Below, piece by piece: positions 33,515 through 41,346 of a stretch of DNA of 64,000 nt. The DNA lies in NCBI RefSeq assembly GCF_003002065.1, contig NZ_PVZG01000001.1:1-64000 (forward strand), read 5' to 3'. The position numbers and the translations under genes are program-made. The notes beneath the pieces were generated by a model. The model made no database searches. It saw nothing but the letters and a program-made list of their open reading frames with translations, and was not told the DNA's origin. This DNA comes from Pseudosporangium ferrugineum (lineage in GTDB: Bacteria; Actinomycetota; Actinomycetes; Mycobacteriales; Micromonosporaceae). How positions within the stretch are numbered: position 1 is the first letter of the stretch; each line of letters opens with the position of its first letter.

Positions 33515-34387
33515 TCAGCTCAGCCGGGCGACCCGGCCGATCTCCAGGGCCGCCCACACCGTCCCGTCCGGGGTGACCGCGATGCCGTGCGGTTCGCCGC
33601 GCGGCGTCAGCAGATTCCATCCGCTGACCGTGCCGTCGCCGTCGATGTGACCGATCCGGTTGGTGGCCCACTCGGTGAAGTACACGTCGCCCGGCCCGGC
33701 GGCGGTGACGGCGTGCGGCCGGGCGGCGCGGTCGGCGAGCGGGAACTCGTCGACCGTGCCGTCGGTCGTGATCCGGCCGATCTGGCCGGCGCCGATCTCG
33801 GCGAACCAGATCGCCTCGCCGTCGCTGGTGATCCCGACCGGTGCGGCACCCGGCGTGGGCAGGTCGAAGATGCGGACCTCGCCGTCGGTGGTGATCCGGC
33901 CGATGGCGTTGGCCTGGTTGAGCGCGAACCACAGCGCGCCGTCCGGGCCGGCGGTGAGCGCGGACGGGAACGCCTTCGCGACGGGCAGCGGGAATTCGGT
34001 GACGTCGCCGTCGAGCGTGATCCGCCCGATCCGGTCGGCGTTGAGCTGGGTGAACCAGAGCGCGCCGTCGGAGCCGGCGGCGATCCCGTACGGGCCCGAC
34101 CCGGGGTCCGGTAGGGCGAACTCGCTCAGCCGCCCGCCGAGGCTGAGGCGTCCGATCCGGCCGTCCTGCGTACGCGTGAACCAGAGCGCGCTGTCCGGCC
34201 CGGTCGTGATGAGCGCGGGCTGGGCGGCCGGTGCCCCCAGATCGAAGATCTCGACGTCGCCGCGCGCGTCGACCCGGGCGATCTCACCGCTGTGCGTGAA
34301 GGTCACCCACAGCGCCCGGTCCGGGCCGACAGTCATCCCGTACGGGCCCGCTGCGTCATCCGCGATCACGATCTCCTGCATCCGCAC
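33515..34387 (-). CDS. Virginiamycin B lyase-like beta-propeller protein
   Basis: 290 residues made of about seven blades with the repeating pattern GPDGALWFT/GRITTDGxVxEFPLP. This is the Vgb family. In staphylococci Vgb linearises streptogramin B; in soil actinomycetes many homologues exist and most may be other lyases or plain propellers. The start is GTG 34387 or ATG 34381. It overlaps the end of the dapA-like gene, so the two are probably translated from one message. Confidence 0.82.
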   Translation of the reverse strand: MRMQEIVIADDAAGPYGMTVGPDRALWVTFTHSGEIARVDARGDVEIFDLGAPAAQPALITTGPDSALWFTRTQDGRIGRLSLGGRLSEFALPDPGSGPYGIAAGSDGALWFTQLNADRIGRITLDGDVTEFPLPVAKAFPSALTAGPDGALWFALNQANAIGRITTDGEVRIFDLPTPGAAPVGITSDGEAIWFAEIGAGQIGRITTDGTVDEFPLADRAARPHAVTAAGPGDVYFTEWATNRIGHIDGDGTVSGWNLLTPRGEPHGIAVTPDGTVWAALEIGRVARLS

Positions 34388-35264
34388 ACGACGACCCTGC
34401 CGTCACGGGTACCGGCCCGCAACCCCTTTGGACGGCTTCCCACTCATCGAGTGCGGCACGCACGGCGGCGGGACCGGCGTTCAGCAGCGGCAGGCGTACG
34501 TCCGGGGTCGGAATGCGGCCGTGCGCGTGCAGCACGGCCTTGATCACCGTCGGGTTGGGCTGCGCGAACAGCGCGAGCGACAGCGGCACGAGCCGGTTGC
34601 CGAGCGCGCGGGCGCGGGCCGGGTCGCCGTCGCGCCAGGCGCCGGCGAGCTCGGCGAACCGGGCGGTGTGCAGGTGCGCCGAGGCCAGGATGCCGCCGTG
34701 CGCACCCAGCGCGAGCAGCGGCGACACGAACGCGTCGTCGCCGCCGAGGATCGCGTGGCCGCCGGGCGGGCCGGCCAGCAGCGCCACGGTGTCGGCGTCG
34801 ATGGCGCCGGTGGCCAGCTTCACCCCGGCGACGCCGTCCAGCGCCGCGATCCGGCGCAGCGCCGTGGCGCTCAGCGTCTGACCGCTGCGGTACGGCACGT
34901 GGTAGACGATCAAGGGCACCGGGCTGCGCCGGGCGTACGCGCGGAAGTAGGCGACGACGCCCTCCTCGCCGGGCCGCACGAACGGTGGCACCAGCACCAG
35001 CTCGGCCGCCGCGCCGTCCGGTACGGGCCCGCCCGCGATCAGCGGCGCGCCCCGCTCACGGCACACCCGGGCGACGACCTCGGTGACCCGGCGCCGCTCA
35101 CTCCCGGTGAGCGAACCCGGCTCGCCGGTGGTCCCCAGCGCGACCAGCCCGCGCGCGCCGTCGTCGAGCACCTCGTGGGCGAGCCGTTCGAGCGCGTCGA
35201 GAGCGACCGTCCCGTCCACCGCGAACGGGGTGACGAGCGGCACGAACACACCGGAGAAAGTCAT
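34356..35264 (-). CDS. DapA/NanA-family class I aldolase
   Basis: 302 residues from ATG 35262-35264. TIM-barrel family motifs: GTTGEPGS at 44-51, YHVP with Tyr 121 and the Schiff-base lysine K149 in GVKLATG. The family covers dihydrodipicolinate synthase, N-acetylneuraminate lyase and sugar-acid aldolases. The gene is not beside other lysine-synthesis genes but is controlled by a divergent LysR gene, so a catabolic aldolase is more likely than the housekeeping dapA. Confidence 0.8.
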   Translation of the reverse strand: MTFSGVFVPLVTPFAVDGTVALDALERLAHEVLDDGARGLVALGTTGEPGSLTGSERRRVTEVVARVCRERGAPLIAGGPVPDGAAAELVLVPPFVRPGEEGVVAYFRAYARRSPVPLIVYHVPYRSGQTLSATALRRIAALDGVAGVKLATGAIDADTVALLAGPPGGHAILGGDDAFVSPLLALGAHGGILASAHLHTARFAELAGAWRDGDPARARALGNRLVPLSLALFAQPNPTVIKAVLHAHGRIPTPDVRLPLLNAGPAAVRAALDEWEAVQRGCGPVPVTAGSSCADAGDRDRG

Positions 35265-35334
35265 GCCCCGACCCTCCCCCGCGCCCACCATCAGGTCCAG
35301 TTCACATTTGTACGGTGGTGCGTAAGCTCAGCTG

Positions 35335-36225
35335 ATGCTCGACGTGCGCCGGCTGCGGCTGCTGTGTGACCTCGACCTGCTCGGCACGATCGCGGCGGTG
35401 GCGCGGGTGAACGCGTACACGCCGTCGGCGGTGTCGCAGCAACTGTCCGCGCTGGAACGCGAGGCAGGGGTGCCGCTGCTCGAGCGCACCGGCCGGCGGG
35501 TCACGTTCACCGCGGCCAACCGGGTGCTGGTCACCCACGCCGCGACGGTCCTGGCCGCCCTCGAACAGGCGACGGCGGCGCTGGCCTCGGCGTCGGACCG
35601 GCTCTCCGGACCGCTGCGGATCGGCGCGTTCCCCACGGCGGTACGGACGCTGCTGCCCCGCGCCCTCGTGTCGCTGGGCCGCGAGCACCCGGCCCTGGAA
35701 CTGCGCGTGACCGAGCTCGACCCGGTCGCGGTGCCGCGTGCCCTGCGGGAACGGCAGCTCGACGTGGGCCTCGTGCAGGACTACGACGTCGCACCGGCGG
35801 CACCCGACGCGGACGTGGACACGACGCCGCTGCTGGAGGAGACGGTGTACCTGGCCGTACCCGCGCGGTCCGGCACCACCGGCCTCCCGGCGGCGGACGA
35901 CTCGGCCTGGATCACCGCGACACCCGGGACGCTGTGCCACACGGCCACGATCCAGGTGTGCCGCGCGGCGGGATTCACACCGCGCACCCGGCACACGGCC
36001 GACGACTTCGCGACGGTGCTGGCACTGGTCGCGGCCGGTCAGGGGGTTTCCCTGGTGCCCGAGCTCGCCGTCGCGGACGCACCGCCGGGCGTACGCCTGA
36101 CAGCACTGCCGCACCGCAGGCGGACCCGGATCGCCTGCCGGCGGGGAGCGGCGAGCCATCCGATGGTCGCGGCGTGCACGGCGGCGCTGCGCGACTCGGT
36201 CGCCTACTCTGCCGGGCATGTATAG
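35335..36225 (+). CDS. LysR-family transcriptional regulator
   Basis: 296 residues. The winged HTH lies at 1-60 (TIAAVARVNAYTPSAVSQQLSALEREAG). The remainder is the periplasmic-binding-like effector domain (GPLRIGAFPTAVRTLLPRAL). The 70-base gap to the divergent aldolase contains AGTTCACATTTGTACGGTGG, a likely operator region. It probably controls the aldolase-vgb pair and overlaps the next HAD gene by eight bases. Confidence 0.9.
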   Translation: MLDVRRLRLLCDLDLLGTIAAVARVNAYTPSAVSQQLSALEREAGVPLLERTGRRVTFTAANRVLVTHAATVLAALEQATAALASASDRLSGPLRIGAFPTAVRTLLPRALVSLGREHPALELRVTELDPVAVPRALRERQLDVGLVQDYDVAPAAPDADVDTTPLLEETVYLAVPARSGTTGLPAADDSAWITATPGTLCHTATIQVCRAAGFTPRTRHTADDFATVLALVAAGQGVSLVPELAVADAPPGVRLTALPHRRRTRIACRRGAASHPMVAACTAALRDSVAYSAGHV

Positions 36226-36874
36226 GGCCGTGCTGCTGGACGTCTACGGCACCCTCGTGCACGACGACGAGACGTGGGCGACCGAGGCCGCCGCCGGGAT
36301 CGCCGCCCGCTCCGGGGCCGACCCGGACGACGTCGCCCGGTACTGGTCCGCGCGCATCTGGGCGATGGCCGGCAGCGCCCACGGCCCGGACTTCCGCCGC
36401 CTCGACGACCTCGACGCCGCCAGCCTCGCCGAGACCGCGGCCCACTTCGGCACTCACGCCGGCCCTCCCCGCTATCCCGCCGGCCTTCCCGCGCCGTATC
36501 CCGACAGCCTGCCGTTCCTGGCGGCGGCCGGGCTGCCGGTCTGCCTCGTCTCCGACGCCGACCGGGACCGCCTGGAGCCGGTGCTGCACGGCCACGGCAT
36601 TACGGCCGCCGCCGTGGTGACCAGCGAGGACGCCCGCGCATACAAGCCGCGCCCGGAACCGTTCCGGATGGCGCTGCGCCTGCTCGGCCTGGCCGCGGGC
36701 GACGTCCTGCACATCGGTGACTCCCCGGCCGCCGACCTCGCCGGGGCGAACAACCTGGGAATCGACACCGCTTTCGTACGCCGGGACGCCCGCCCGCTGC
36801 CACCCGGCGTGACCGCGACGTACACAGTGGACACCTTGACCGGCCTCCTGCCGGTGCTGGGCGACGCTCGCTAG
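36218..36874 (+). CDS. HAD-superfamily hydrolase
   Basis: 218 residues. Motif I DVYGTL with nucleophile D8, motif II LVSDAD, motif III Lys in AYKPRPEPF, motif IV HIGDSPAADLAGA. The DxYGT form places it with haloacid-dehalogenase-like phosphatases. The substrate is unknown. Its ATG 36218 is within the end of the LysR gene, so it is coupled to the regulator. Confidence 0.85.
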   Translation: MYRAVLLDVYGTLVHDDETWATEAAAGIAARSGADPDDVARYWSARIWAMAGSAHGPDFRRLDDLDAASLAETAAHFGTHAGPPRYPAGLPAPYPDSLPFLAAAGLPVCLVSDADRDRLEPVLHGHGITAAAVVTSEDARAYKPRPEPFRMALRLLGLAAGDVLHIGDSPAADLAGANNLGIDTAFVRRDARPLPPGVTATYTVDTLTGLLPVLGDAR

Positions 36875-36946
36875 TCCGCGACCCGCCCGGGCCGCCACAT
36901 CCAGGCCCTGCCACTAACCGTCGGCCGTGTTCCGCACCACCGCGAT

Positions 36947-36987
36947 GGGCGCCTACGACACCCGGGACACCGCGGAGACGTTCGCGG
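36947..36987. repeat. 41-bp dispersed repeat, copy 1
   Basis: This intergenic stretch (starting GGGCGCCTACGACACCC) matches the reverse complement of 41389-41429 at 40 of 41 positions. Translated, both copies would read GAYDT, one residue, DTAETFA, so the source is probably a coding sequence elsewhere in the genome. The gap 36875-37060 around it holds no gene. Confidence 0.85.
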
Positions 36988-37060
36988 TGCCACCGACCGG
37001 GTGGCCGTCGGCTGGCAGCCACCCGGCCGCGTGGTTGCCGGCCGGGTGGTTGCTGGCTAC

Positions 37061-37744
37061 TCAGCCGAGGGTGAGGGGGCGTAGTCCCAGCCTCGCCAGG
37101 TCGGCCGCCTCGTCCGGCGTTACCGGCGCCCGGCCGCCGGTCTTGCGCAGCAGCGTCACCGGATCCCACCCGAGCGCGCTGACGGCCGCCTGCCAGTCAG
37201 CGCCGAACAGCAACTGCTGCAGATGGCGCGCCGCCGCCGCGGTCAGCCATGGCCGCTGCTCCAGCGCGTCGGCGACGTCGAGACCGTGGACGGCCACCTC
37301 GACCACGCGGGTGGAAAGGAAGTCCGTCAACAGCATGGCGTCGCCGTGCCGGGTCCGCACGATCCGGCCGTCGCCTTCCGGACCGCAACTGGTGACCACG
37401 GCCGTCGCCGTCTCCGCCAACTGCCGCACGATCGCGGCACCGTCGAGGCCGGCCGCGCGGCCGCGTGCCGCGTCGACCCGGGCGGTGTTGGCCGTGCCGC
37501 TGAACCGGTGGTCGCGACGGTAGTAACCGGTGGCCGTCGTGTCCGCCCGCGGCGGCTCCGGCGCGGCGATCATGTCAGGTACGCGTGCCAGCACGGTGAT
37601 GACGTGACCCACCACGTCGCGGACCCGCCAGGGAGCGCACCGGGTGGCCCGGTCCCACGCCGCGGGCGCCAGCTCACCGAGGGCGCCGACGAGCGCGTCG
37701 GCCTCAGCCCGGAACGCGACGAGTGCGGAGCCGTCCTCGGTCAT
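37061..37744 (-). CDS. Mycothiol-dependent maleylpyruvate isomerase-family (DinB-like) protein
   Basis: 227 residues from ATG 37742-37744 with GAAGAGG seven bases upstream. An N-terminal four-helix DinB-like bundle carries a metal-binding His in VRDVVGHVITV and the Glu/His pair in TRVVEVAVHGLDVADAL, the zinc set of the mycothiol-dependent isomerase family (TIGR03083 type). It indicates a mycothiol-using actinomycete. The exact substrate is not known; many paralogues are uncharacterised. Confidence 0.82.
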   Translation of the reverse strand: MTEDGSALVAFRAEADALVGALGELAPAAWDRATRCAPWRVRDVVGHVITVLARVPDMIAAPEPPRADTTATGYYRRDHRFSGTANTARVDAARGRAAGLDGAAIVRQLAETATAVVTSCGPEGDGRIVRTRHGDAMLLTDFLSTRVVEVAVHGLDVADALEQRPWLTAAAARHLQQLLFGADWQAAVSALGWDPVTLLRKTGGRAPVTPDEAADLARLGLRPLTLG

Positions 37745-37834
37745 GTGCATCCTCTTCTCGCACGGCCTGACTGCCTCCGTTCTGTGACCGCGACTCCGGC
37801 AACCCCGCCACGCCGGCGCCGAGACCCGTCGTCG

Positions 37835-37992
37835 GGCGGCGGTGGCGTGCGAGGCGAACCTGGCGTACACGGCGTTCTCCTTCGTCGTCGCGGCGTTCCT
37901 TTCCGTCTTGTGGCGGGGCGGCGCCGACCGTACCCGCGACGCCCGCACACCGTGGCCGGCCGGCGAGACCCGGCCCCCGACGGTCCTGCTCG
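37835..37992. repeat. Composite of two gene-derived fragments
   Basis: 37835-37869 matches 7226-7260 of the LAL gene at 33 of 35 positions. 37920-37992 matches 28681-28753 of the polyol dehydrogenase gene at 71 of 73 positions. Both are in the same orientation as their sources. Neither fragment continues an open frame here. The stretch 37745-38142 has no gene. Confidence 0.9.
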
Positions 37993-38127
37993 GCGGTTCG
38001 GCTCCGCTCGCGGGTGGCAGCTCGGCTCCGTCAGGCGTCGGTTCTCGTGGGTGGCGGTTCGGCTCCGTCAGGCGTCGGTACTCGCGGGTGGCGGTTCGGC
38101 TTCGTCAGGGGTCACTTCTCAGGGGGT
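37992..38127. repeat. 37-bp tandem repeat 3' of the mycosin gene
   Basis: Units at 38016-38052, 38053-38089 and 38090-38127 share GGCGGTTCGGCTCCGTCAGG and GTCGGT-type ends; a shortened unit lies at 37992-38015 and a decayed one to about 38160. The array runs up to the stop codon of the minus-strand mycosin gene at 38143. Confidence 0.85.
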
Positions 38128-38142
38128 GACCATCGGGCTCCG

Positions 38143-39369
38143 TCAGGGGTCGGTGGTTTCGAGCGGGGTTCCCGGGCGCCAGCCGCGCCGGCGGCCGTGG
38201 CGGATCGCCGCGGCGAGCAGGATCACCAGGACCACGGTGCCCGCGCCGATCGCCGCCACCAGCATGGACATGTCCCGGGCGCGGGCACGGCGGTCCGCGA
38301 GGGCCACCGCCGCCGGGTCCTCGGTGTGGACGACCACGGGGGCGACGGCCGGCGGGGTTTCCGGGCCGAGCGTCTCGGTCAGCGCCCGGTACGGGTTGAG
38401 GATGCCGAAGCCGTACTCGTCGCTGCGGGCGCCGCCGGGGGCCGGGTCGGCGGTGGCGAGGATGCGGCGGGCGACCTGGGCCGGCGTCAGCGACGGGAAC
38501 CGCTGCCTGACCAGCGCGGCCGTCGCGGAGACGAACGGGGTGGCGTAGCTGGTGCCCTGGCCGGAGGTGTGGCCCGAGCGGCGGGCGGCGATCGTCACGC
38601 CCACGCCGGGTGCCATCACGTCGACGTACTCGCCGTGCTGGGAGAAGTCGCCGCGGACGCCGTCGGCGTTGATGGCGCCGACCCCGATCACTCCGGGGAA
38701 GGCCGCGGGATACGGCGTCGGGTTGCCCTCGTCGGGGGCGCCGTGGTTGCCGGCCGCCGCGACGACCACCACGCCCCGGTCGACGGCGCGGGCCACGGCG
38801 GCGCGGACCGCCTCGCTCTTGTCCGTCATCACCAGCGACATGTTGATGACGTCGGCGTCGCCGCGGGCGGGGTCGGCCGCCCAGTCGATGGCCTGGGCGA
38901 ACTTGGCGGGGCTGGCCGGCCCGCTCGGCGCGGACCCGCGGTCGGTGTCGACCTGCTCGCTGACGCGCACCGGCACGACCGTCGCGCCGGGAGCGAGCCC
39001 GCGCAGGCCGGCCGACTGCCTCGGGGCGGCCGCGATGATGCTGGCCACCGCGGTGCCGTGCCCGACGCAGTCCTGGCGGCCGTCGGCATTGCCGTGCAGG
39101 AAGTCCCGGCCGGCGGCGACCTGCCCGCGCAGCTGCGGGTGTGTGGCGTCCACCCCGGAGTCGATGACGGCGACGCGCACCCCGGCACCGGTCGCGAACG
39201 GGGCGAGCCGTTCCGGCGCGAACAGCTGGTCCTCGTACGGCTGGGCGTCGCTGACCTTGGCGACGCCGGGCTGCTCGGGACACACGTACGCCTTGGCCTG
39301 CGCCGGCGCGGCCGGAAGCAGCATCGCGACCACCACGGCGACGGCTCCCGCCGCCCTGCTCTTCTTCAT
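38143..39369 (-). CDS. Mycosin-type subtilisin protease (MycP-like)
   Basis: 408 residues. Signal peptide 1-25 (ends APAQA), S8 protease domain with D70 (VAVIDSGVD), H104 (GHGTAVAS), oxyanion N208 (AAAGNHG) and S274 (GTSYATPFVS), then a disordered linker, one transmembrane helix near 372-390 and a basic cytosolic tail. This is the architecture of mycosins, the membrane proteases of type VII (ESX) secretion. No EccB/C/D, EsxA/B or WXG100 genes are in the window, so it is an orphan here. Confidence 0.88.
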   Translation of the reverse strand: MKKSRAAGAVAVVVAMLLPAAPAQAKAYVCPEQPGVAKVSDAQPYEDQLFAPERLAPFATGAGVRVAVIDSGVDATHPQLRGQVAAGRDFLHGNADGRQDCVGHGTAVASIIAAAPRQSAGLRGLAPGATVVPVRVSEQVDTDRGSAPSGPASPAKFAQAIDWAADPARGDADVINMSLVMTDKSEAVRAAVARAVDRGVVVVAAAGNHGAPDEGNPTPYPAAFPGVIGVGAINADGVRGDFSQHGEYVDVMAPGVGVTIAARRSGHTSGQGTSYATPFVSATAALVRQRFPSLTPAQVARRILATADPAPGGARSDEYGFGILNPYRALTETLGPETPPAVAPVVVHTEDPAAVALADRRARARDMSMLVAAIGAGTVVLVILLAAAIRHGRRRGWRPGTPLETTDP

Positions 39370-39515
39370 GCGTACCCCCGATCGGCTTGGATGCTACCGA
39401 GGCGGCGGGTGCGGCGGGGACCCGCGGCCGGATGGTCAGCGGATCGTCAGAATCGGTGTGAGCAGCGACGCGATTGACCGCCTCGGCGGCCCGCCGCTAG
39501 GTTGTGAGGACCATC

Positions 39516-39613
39516 TGCGGCGTCGTGAGGGAAACCGGTGAGAGTCCGGTGCGGTCGCGCCACTGTGAACGGATCCTGCGGGGTCCGTGAGTCAGGACGC
39601 TCACGCGTCGCAG
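39516..39613 (+). promoter_or_regulatory. Cobalamin riboswitch
   Basis: The conserved core is visible: GGGAAACCGGTGAGAGTCCGG, then GTCGCGCCACTGT, and GTGAGTCAGGAC (B12 box). The closing helix forms between TGCGGCGTCGTGAG (39516-39529) and CTCACGCGTCGCA (39601-39613). It lies about 45 bases upstream of cbtB, whose ribosome site AAGGAGG is at 39642-39648. Adenosylcobalamin binding would switch off translation or transcription of the cobalt-uptake genes. A small hairpin CGGGA/TCCCG at 39624-39640 may be the expression platform. Confidence 0.92.
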
Positions 39614-39659
39614 GCCTGTCGATCGGGACGCGTCATCCCGCAAGGAGGTCTGATCCGTT

Positions 39660-39863
39660 ATGCCCAAGGTCCAGGCGGTTCGCCCGCTCAGCCCGGCCAC
39701 CGTCTCCCCCCGCATGCTGTGGACGGCGACCGGCGTCGTCGTCGCCCTGCTCCTGCTCGCCTACCTGGTCGCGTTCGACCAGGGCGCCGTCTCGCGCAGC
39801 GGCATGTTCCTGCACGAGCTGATGCACGACGGCCGTCACCTGCTCGGCGTCCCGTGTCACTGA
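39660..39863 (+). CDS. cbtB: Cobalt transporter subunit CbtB
   Basis: 67 residues. One transmembrane helix (about 19-41) and a C-terminal metal-binding tail with FLHELMHDGRHLLGVPCH, the His motif of CbtB. Under the cobalamin riboswitch and overlapping cbtA by 10 bases. CbtB partners CbtA in uptake of cobalt for B12 synthesis. Confidence 0.93.
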   Translation: MPKVQAVRPLSPATVSPRMLWTATGVVVALLLLAYLVAFDQGAVSRSGMFLHELMHDGRHLLGVPCH

Positions 39864-40681
39864 CGCCGGCGGGCACGGCGCCGGGCTACGGCGCTCTCCT
39901 GCTGCGGGGGCTGCTGGCGGGTCTCATCGCGGGCCTGCTCGCGGGCGCTTTCGCGTACACGTTCGGCGAGCCGAAGGTGGAAGCGGCGATCGCGATCGAG
40001 GAGGCCGCGTCCCACGCCGAGGCCGCGGCACCGGCGGCAGCGGGTCACGCGCAGGACAGCGCGACGGCGGACGACCACCACGGCGAGGACGCCCTGGTGT
40101 CACGCAACGGCCAGAAGGGCGGCCTGTTCCTGGCCACGGCCCTGTACGGCGTCGCCATGGGCGGGCTGCTCGCCACGGCGTACGCGTTGCTGCGCCGGCG
40201 TTTGCGCACGGCGCACGACTCCCGGGCCGCGCTGGGTCTGGCCGGCGCGGCGCTGCTCGGGCTGGTGCTCGTCCCGTTCGTGAAGTACCCGCCGAACCCG
40301 CCCGCGGTCGGCGATCCGGCCACGATCGACCAGCGCACGATCAGTTACCTCTCGGTCGTGGTCATCGGCCTGGTCGCGGTCTGGGCCGCGGTGCTCGCGT
40401 CGCGCTCGCCGCGCGTCGGCGCCCCGGAGTGGGTACGCGCCTGCGCCGGCCTCGGCGCCTTCCTCGTCGTCGTGGTCGTCGGGTATGTCCTGCTGCCCAA
40501 CATCGACGAGGTGCCGTCCACGTTCCCGCCCAGCCTGCTGTGGAATTTCCGGCTCAGCTCGCTCGGCACCCAGGTGACGATGTGGACGGTGCTCGGGCTG
40601 GCGTTCACGGCACTGCTGTCGAGGCTCGGCCCGGTTCGCCCGGCCGTGCCGCGGGAGCCGTCGGAGTCCGTAGCGGTGTGA
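39854..40681 (+). CDS. cbtA: Cobalt transporter subunit CbtA
   Basis: 275 residues from GTG 39854 within the end of cbtB. Five to six transmembrane helices; a His-rich loop (GHAQDSATADDHHGEDALVS) lies after the first helix and can bind cobalt. The KYPPNPPAVGDPATIDQRT segment is typical of CbtA. Stop overlaps the start of the phosphatase-like gene (GTGA), so all three genes form one riboswitch-controlled operon. Confidence 0.92.
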   Translation: MSLTPAGTAPGYGALLLRGLLAGLIAGLLAGAFAYTFGEPKVEAAIAIEEAASHAEAAAPAAAGHAQDSATADDHHGEDALVSRNGQKGGLFLATALYGVAMGGLLATAYALLRRRLRTAHDSRAALGLAGAALLGLVLVPFVKYPPNPPAVGDPATIDQRTISYLSVVVIGLVAVWAAVLASRSPRVGAPEWVRACAGLGAFLVVVVVGYVLLPNIDEVPSTFPPSLLWNFRLSSLGTQVTMWTVLGLAFTALLSRLGPVRPAVPREPSESVAV

Positions 40682-41229
40682 CCGGTCTGCGGCTGCTCGC
40701 CAGCGCGCCCACCGCGGCCCTGCGGGGTGCGCGGTTCGGCGGGGACGAGGATCTGGACGAGGGTGGCCGGCGGGCCGCCCTCGCCATGTCCCCGCCGGGG
40801 CGCGGCGACCTGTGGGTGTGCGCGCCGTCGCGGGCCGCACGCGAGACCGCGCAGGCGCTGGGCCATTCGGCGATCACCGAGCCGGCCCTGGCGGACCCGG
40901 ACTTCGGCCGCTGGGACGGTCTGGGCCTCGACGAGGTGACGGTCGCCGACCCCAAGGGGCTCCAGCAGTGGCTGACCGACCCCCGAGCGGCCCCGCACGG
41001 CGGCGAGTCGCTGGCGCGGGTCCGGGAACGGGCCGGAGCCTGGCTGGACGCGATGGCCCGCCAGCGGGTCGTCGCGGTCGCGCACCCGATCGTCGTACGG
41101 GCGGCGCTGACCCACGCCCTGCGCCTGCCGGACGAGTCGGTGTGGAGCCTGGAGGTGGCCCCGCTGTCGCTGACCCGCCTGACCCACCGCGCGGGCCGCT
41201 GGCACCTGCACTTCCCCGCCGCCCCGTAG
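40678..41229 (+). CDS. Histidine-phosphatase-like protein lacking the RHG motif
   Basis: 183 residues from GTG 40678. The fold of the phosphoglycerate-mutase/histidine phosphatase superfamily is recognisable: LWVCAPSRAARETAQAL, DFGRWDGLGLDEV, GGESLARVRERAGAWL and VVAVAHPIVVRAAL with the second conserved His. The N-terminal catalytic RHG is replaced by LLASAPTAAL, so phosphohistidine chemistry should be lost. Alpha-ribazole phosphatase (CobC) belongs to the same superfamily, which could explain its place in a B12-riboswitch operon; a non-catalytic role is the inference. Confidence 0.75.
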   Translation: MTGLRLLASAPTAALRGARFGGDEDLDEGGRRAALAMSPPGRGDLWVCAPSRAARETAQALGHSAITEPALADPDFGRWDGLGLDEVTVADPKGLQQWLTDPRAAPHGGESLARVRERAGAWLDAMARQRVVAVAHPIVVRAALTHALRLPDESVWSLEVAPLSLTRLTHRAGRWHLHFPAAP

Positions 41230-41263
41230 CCACCCACGCGGCTCAGCCACCCACGCGGCTCAG
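41230..41263. repeat. Perfect 17-bp tandem duplication directly after a stop codon
   Basis: CCACCCACGCGGCTCAG at 41230-41246 and again at 41247-41263, immediately after TAG 41227-41229 of the phosphatase-like gene. Confidence 0.95.
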
Positions 41264-41310
41264 TCCAGCACCTCCCGTGCCCCCTCTGCGACCAGGGCCG
41301 GCTGCGCGCA

Positions 41311-41332
41311 GGGGGGGGGGGGGGGGGGGGGG
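41311..41332. repeat. Homopolymer of 22 G
   Basis: Twenty-two consecutive G on the plus strand, preceded by GCTGCGCGCA. It is in non-coding DNA between the phosphatase-like gene and the coiled-coil gene. Such tracts slip readily and can form G-quadruplexes. The true length may be uncertain if the sequence comes from an assembly. Confidence 0.9.
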
Positions 41333-41346
41333 ACCGCGATCACCGA

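Noticed and set aside
34356-35264. Housekeeping dapA of lysine biosynthesis
   Set aside because: Isolated from dap genes and paired with a divergent LysR regulator and a Vgb-like gene, so a catabolic aldolase is more likely.
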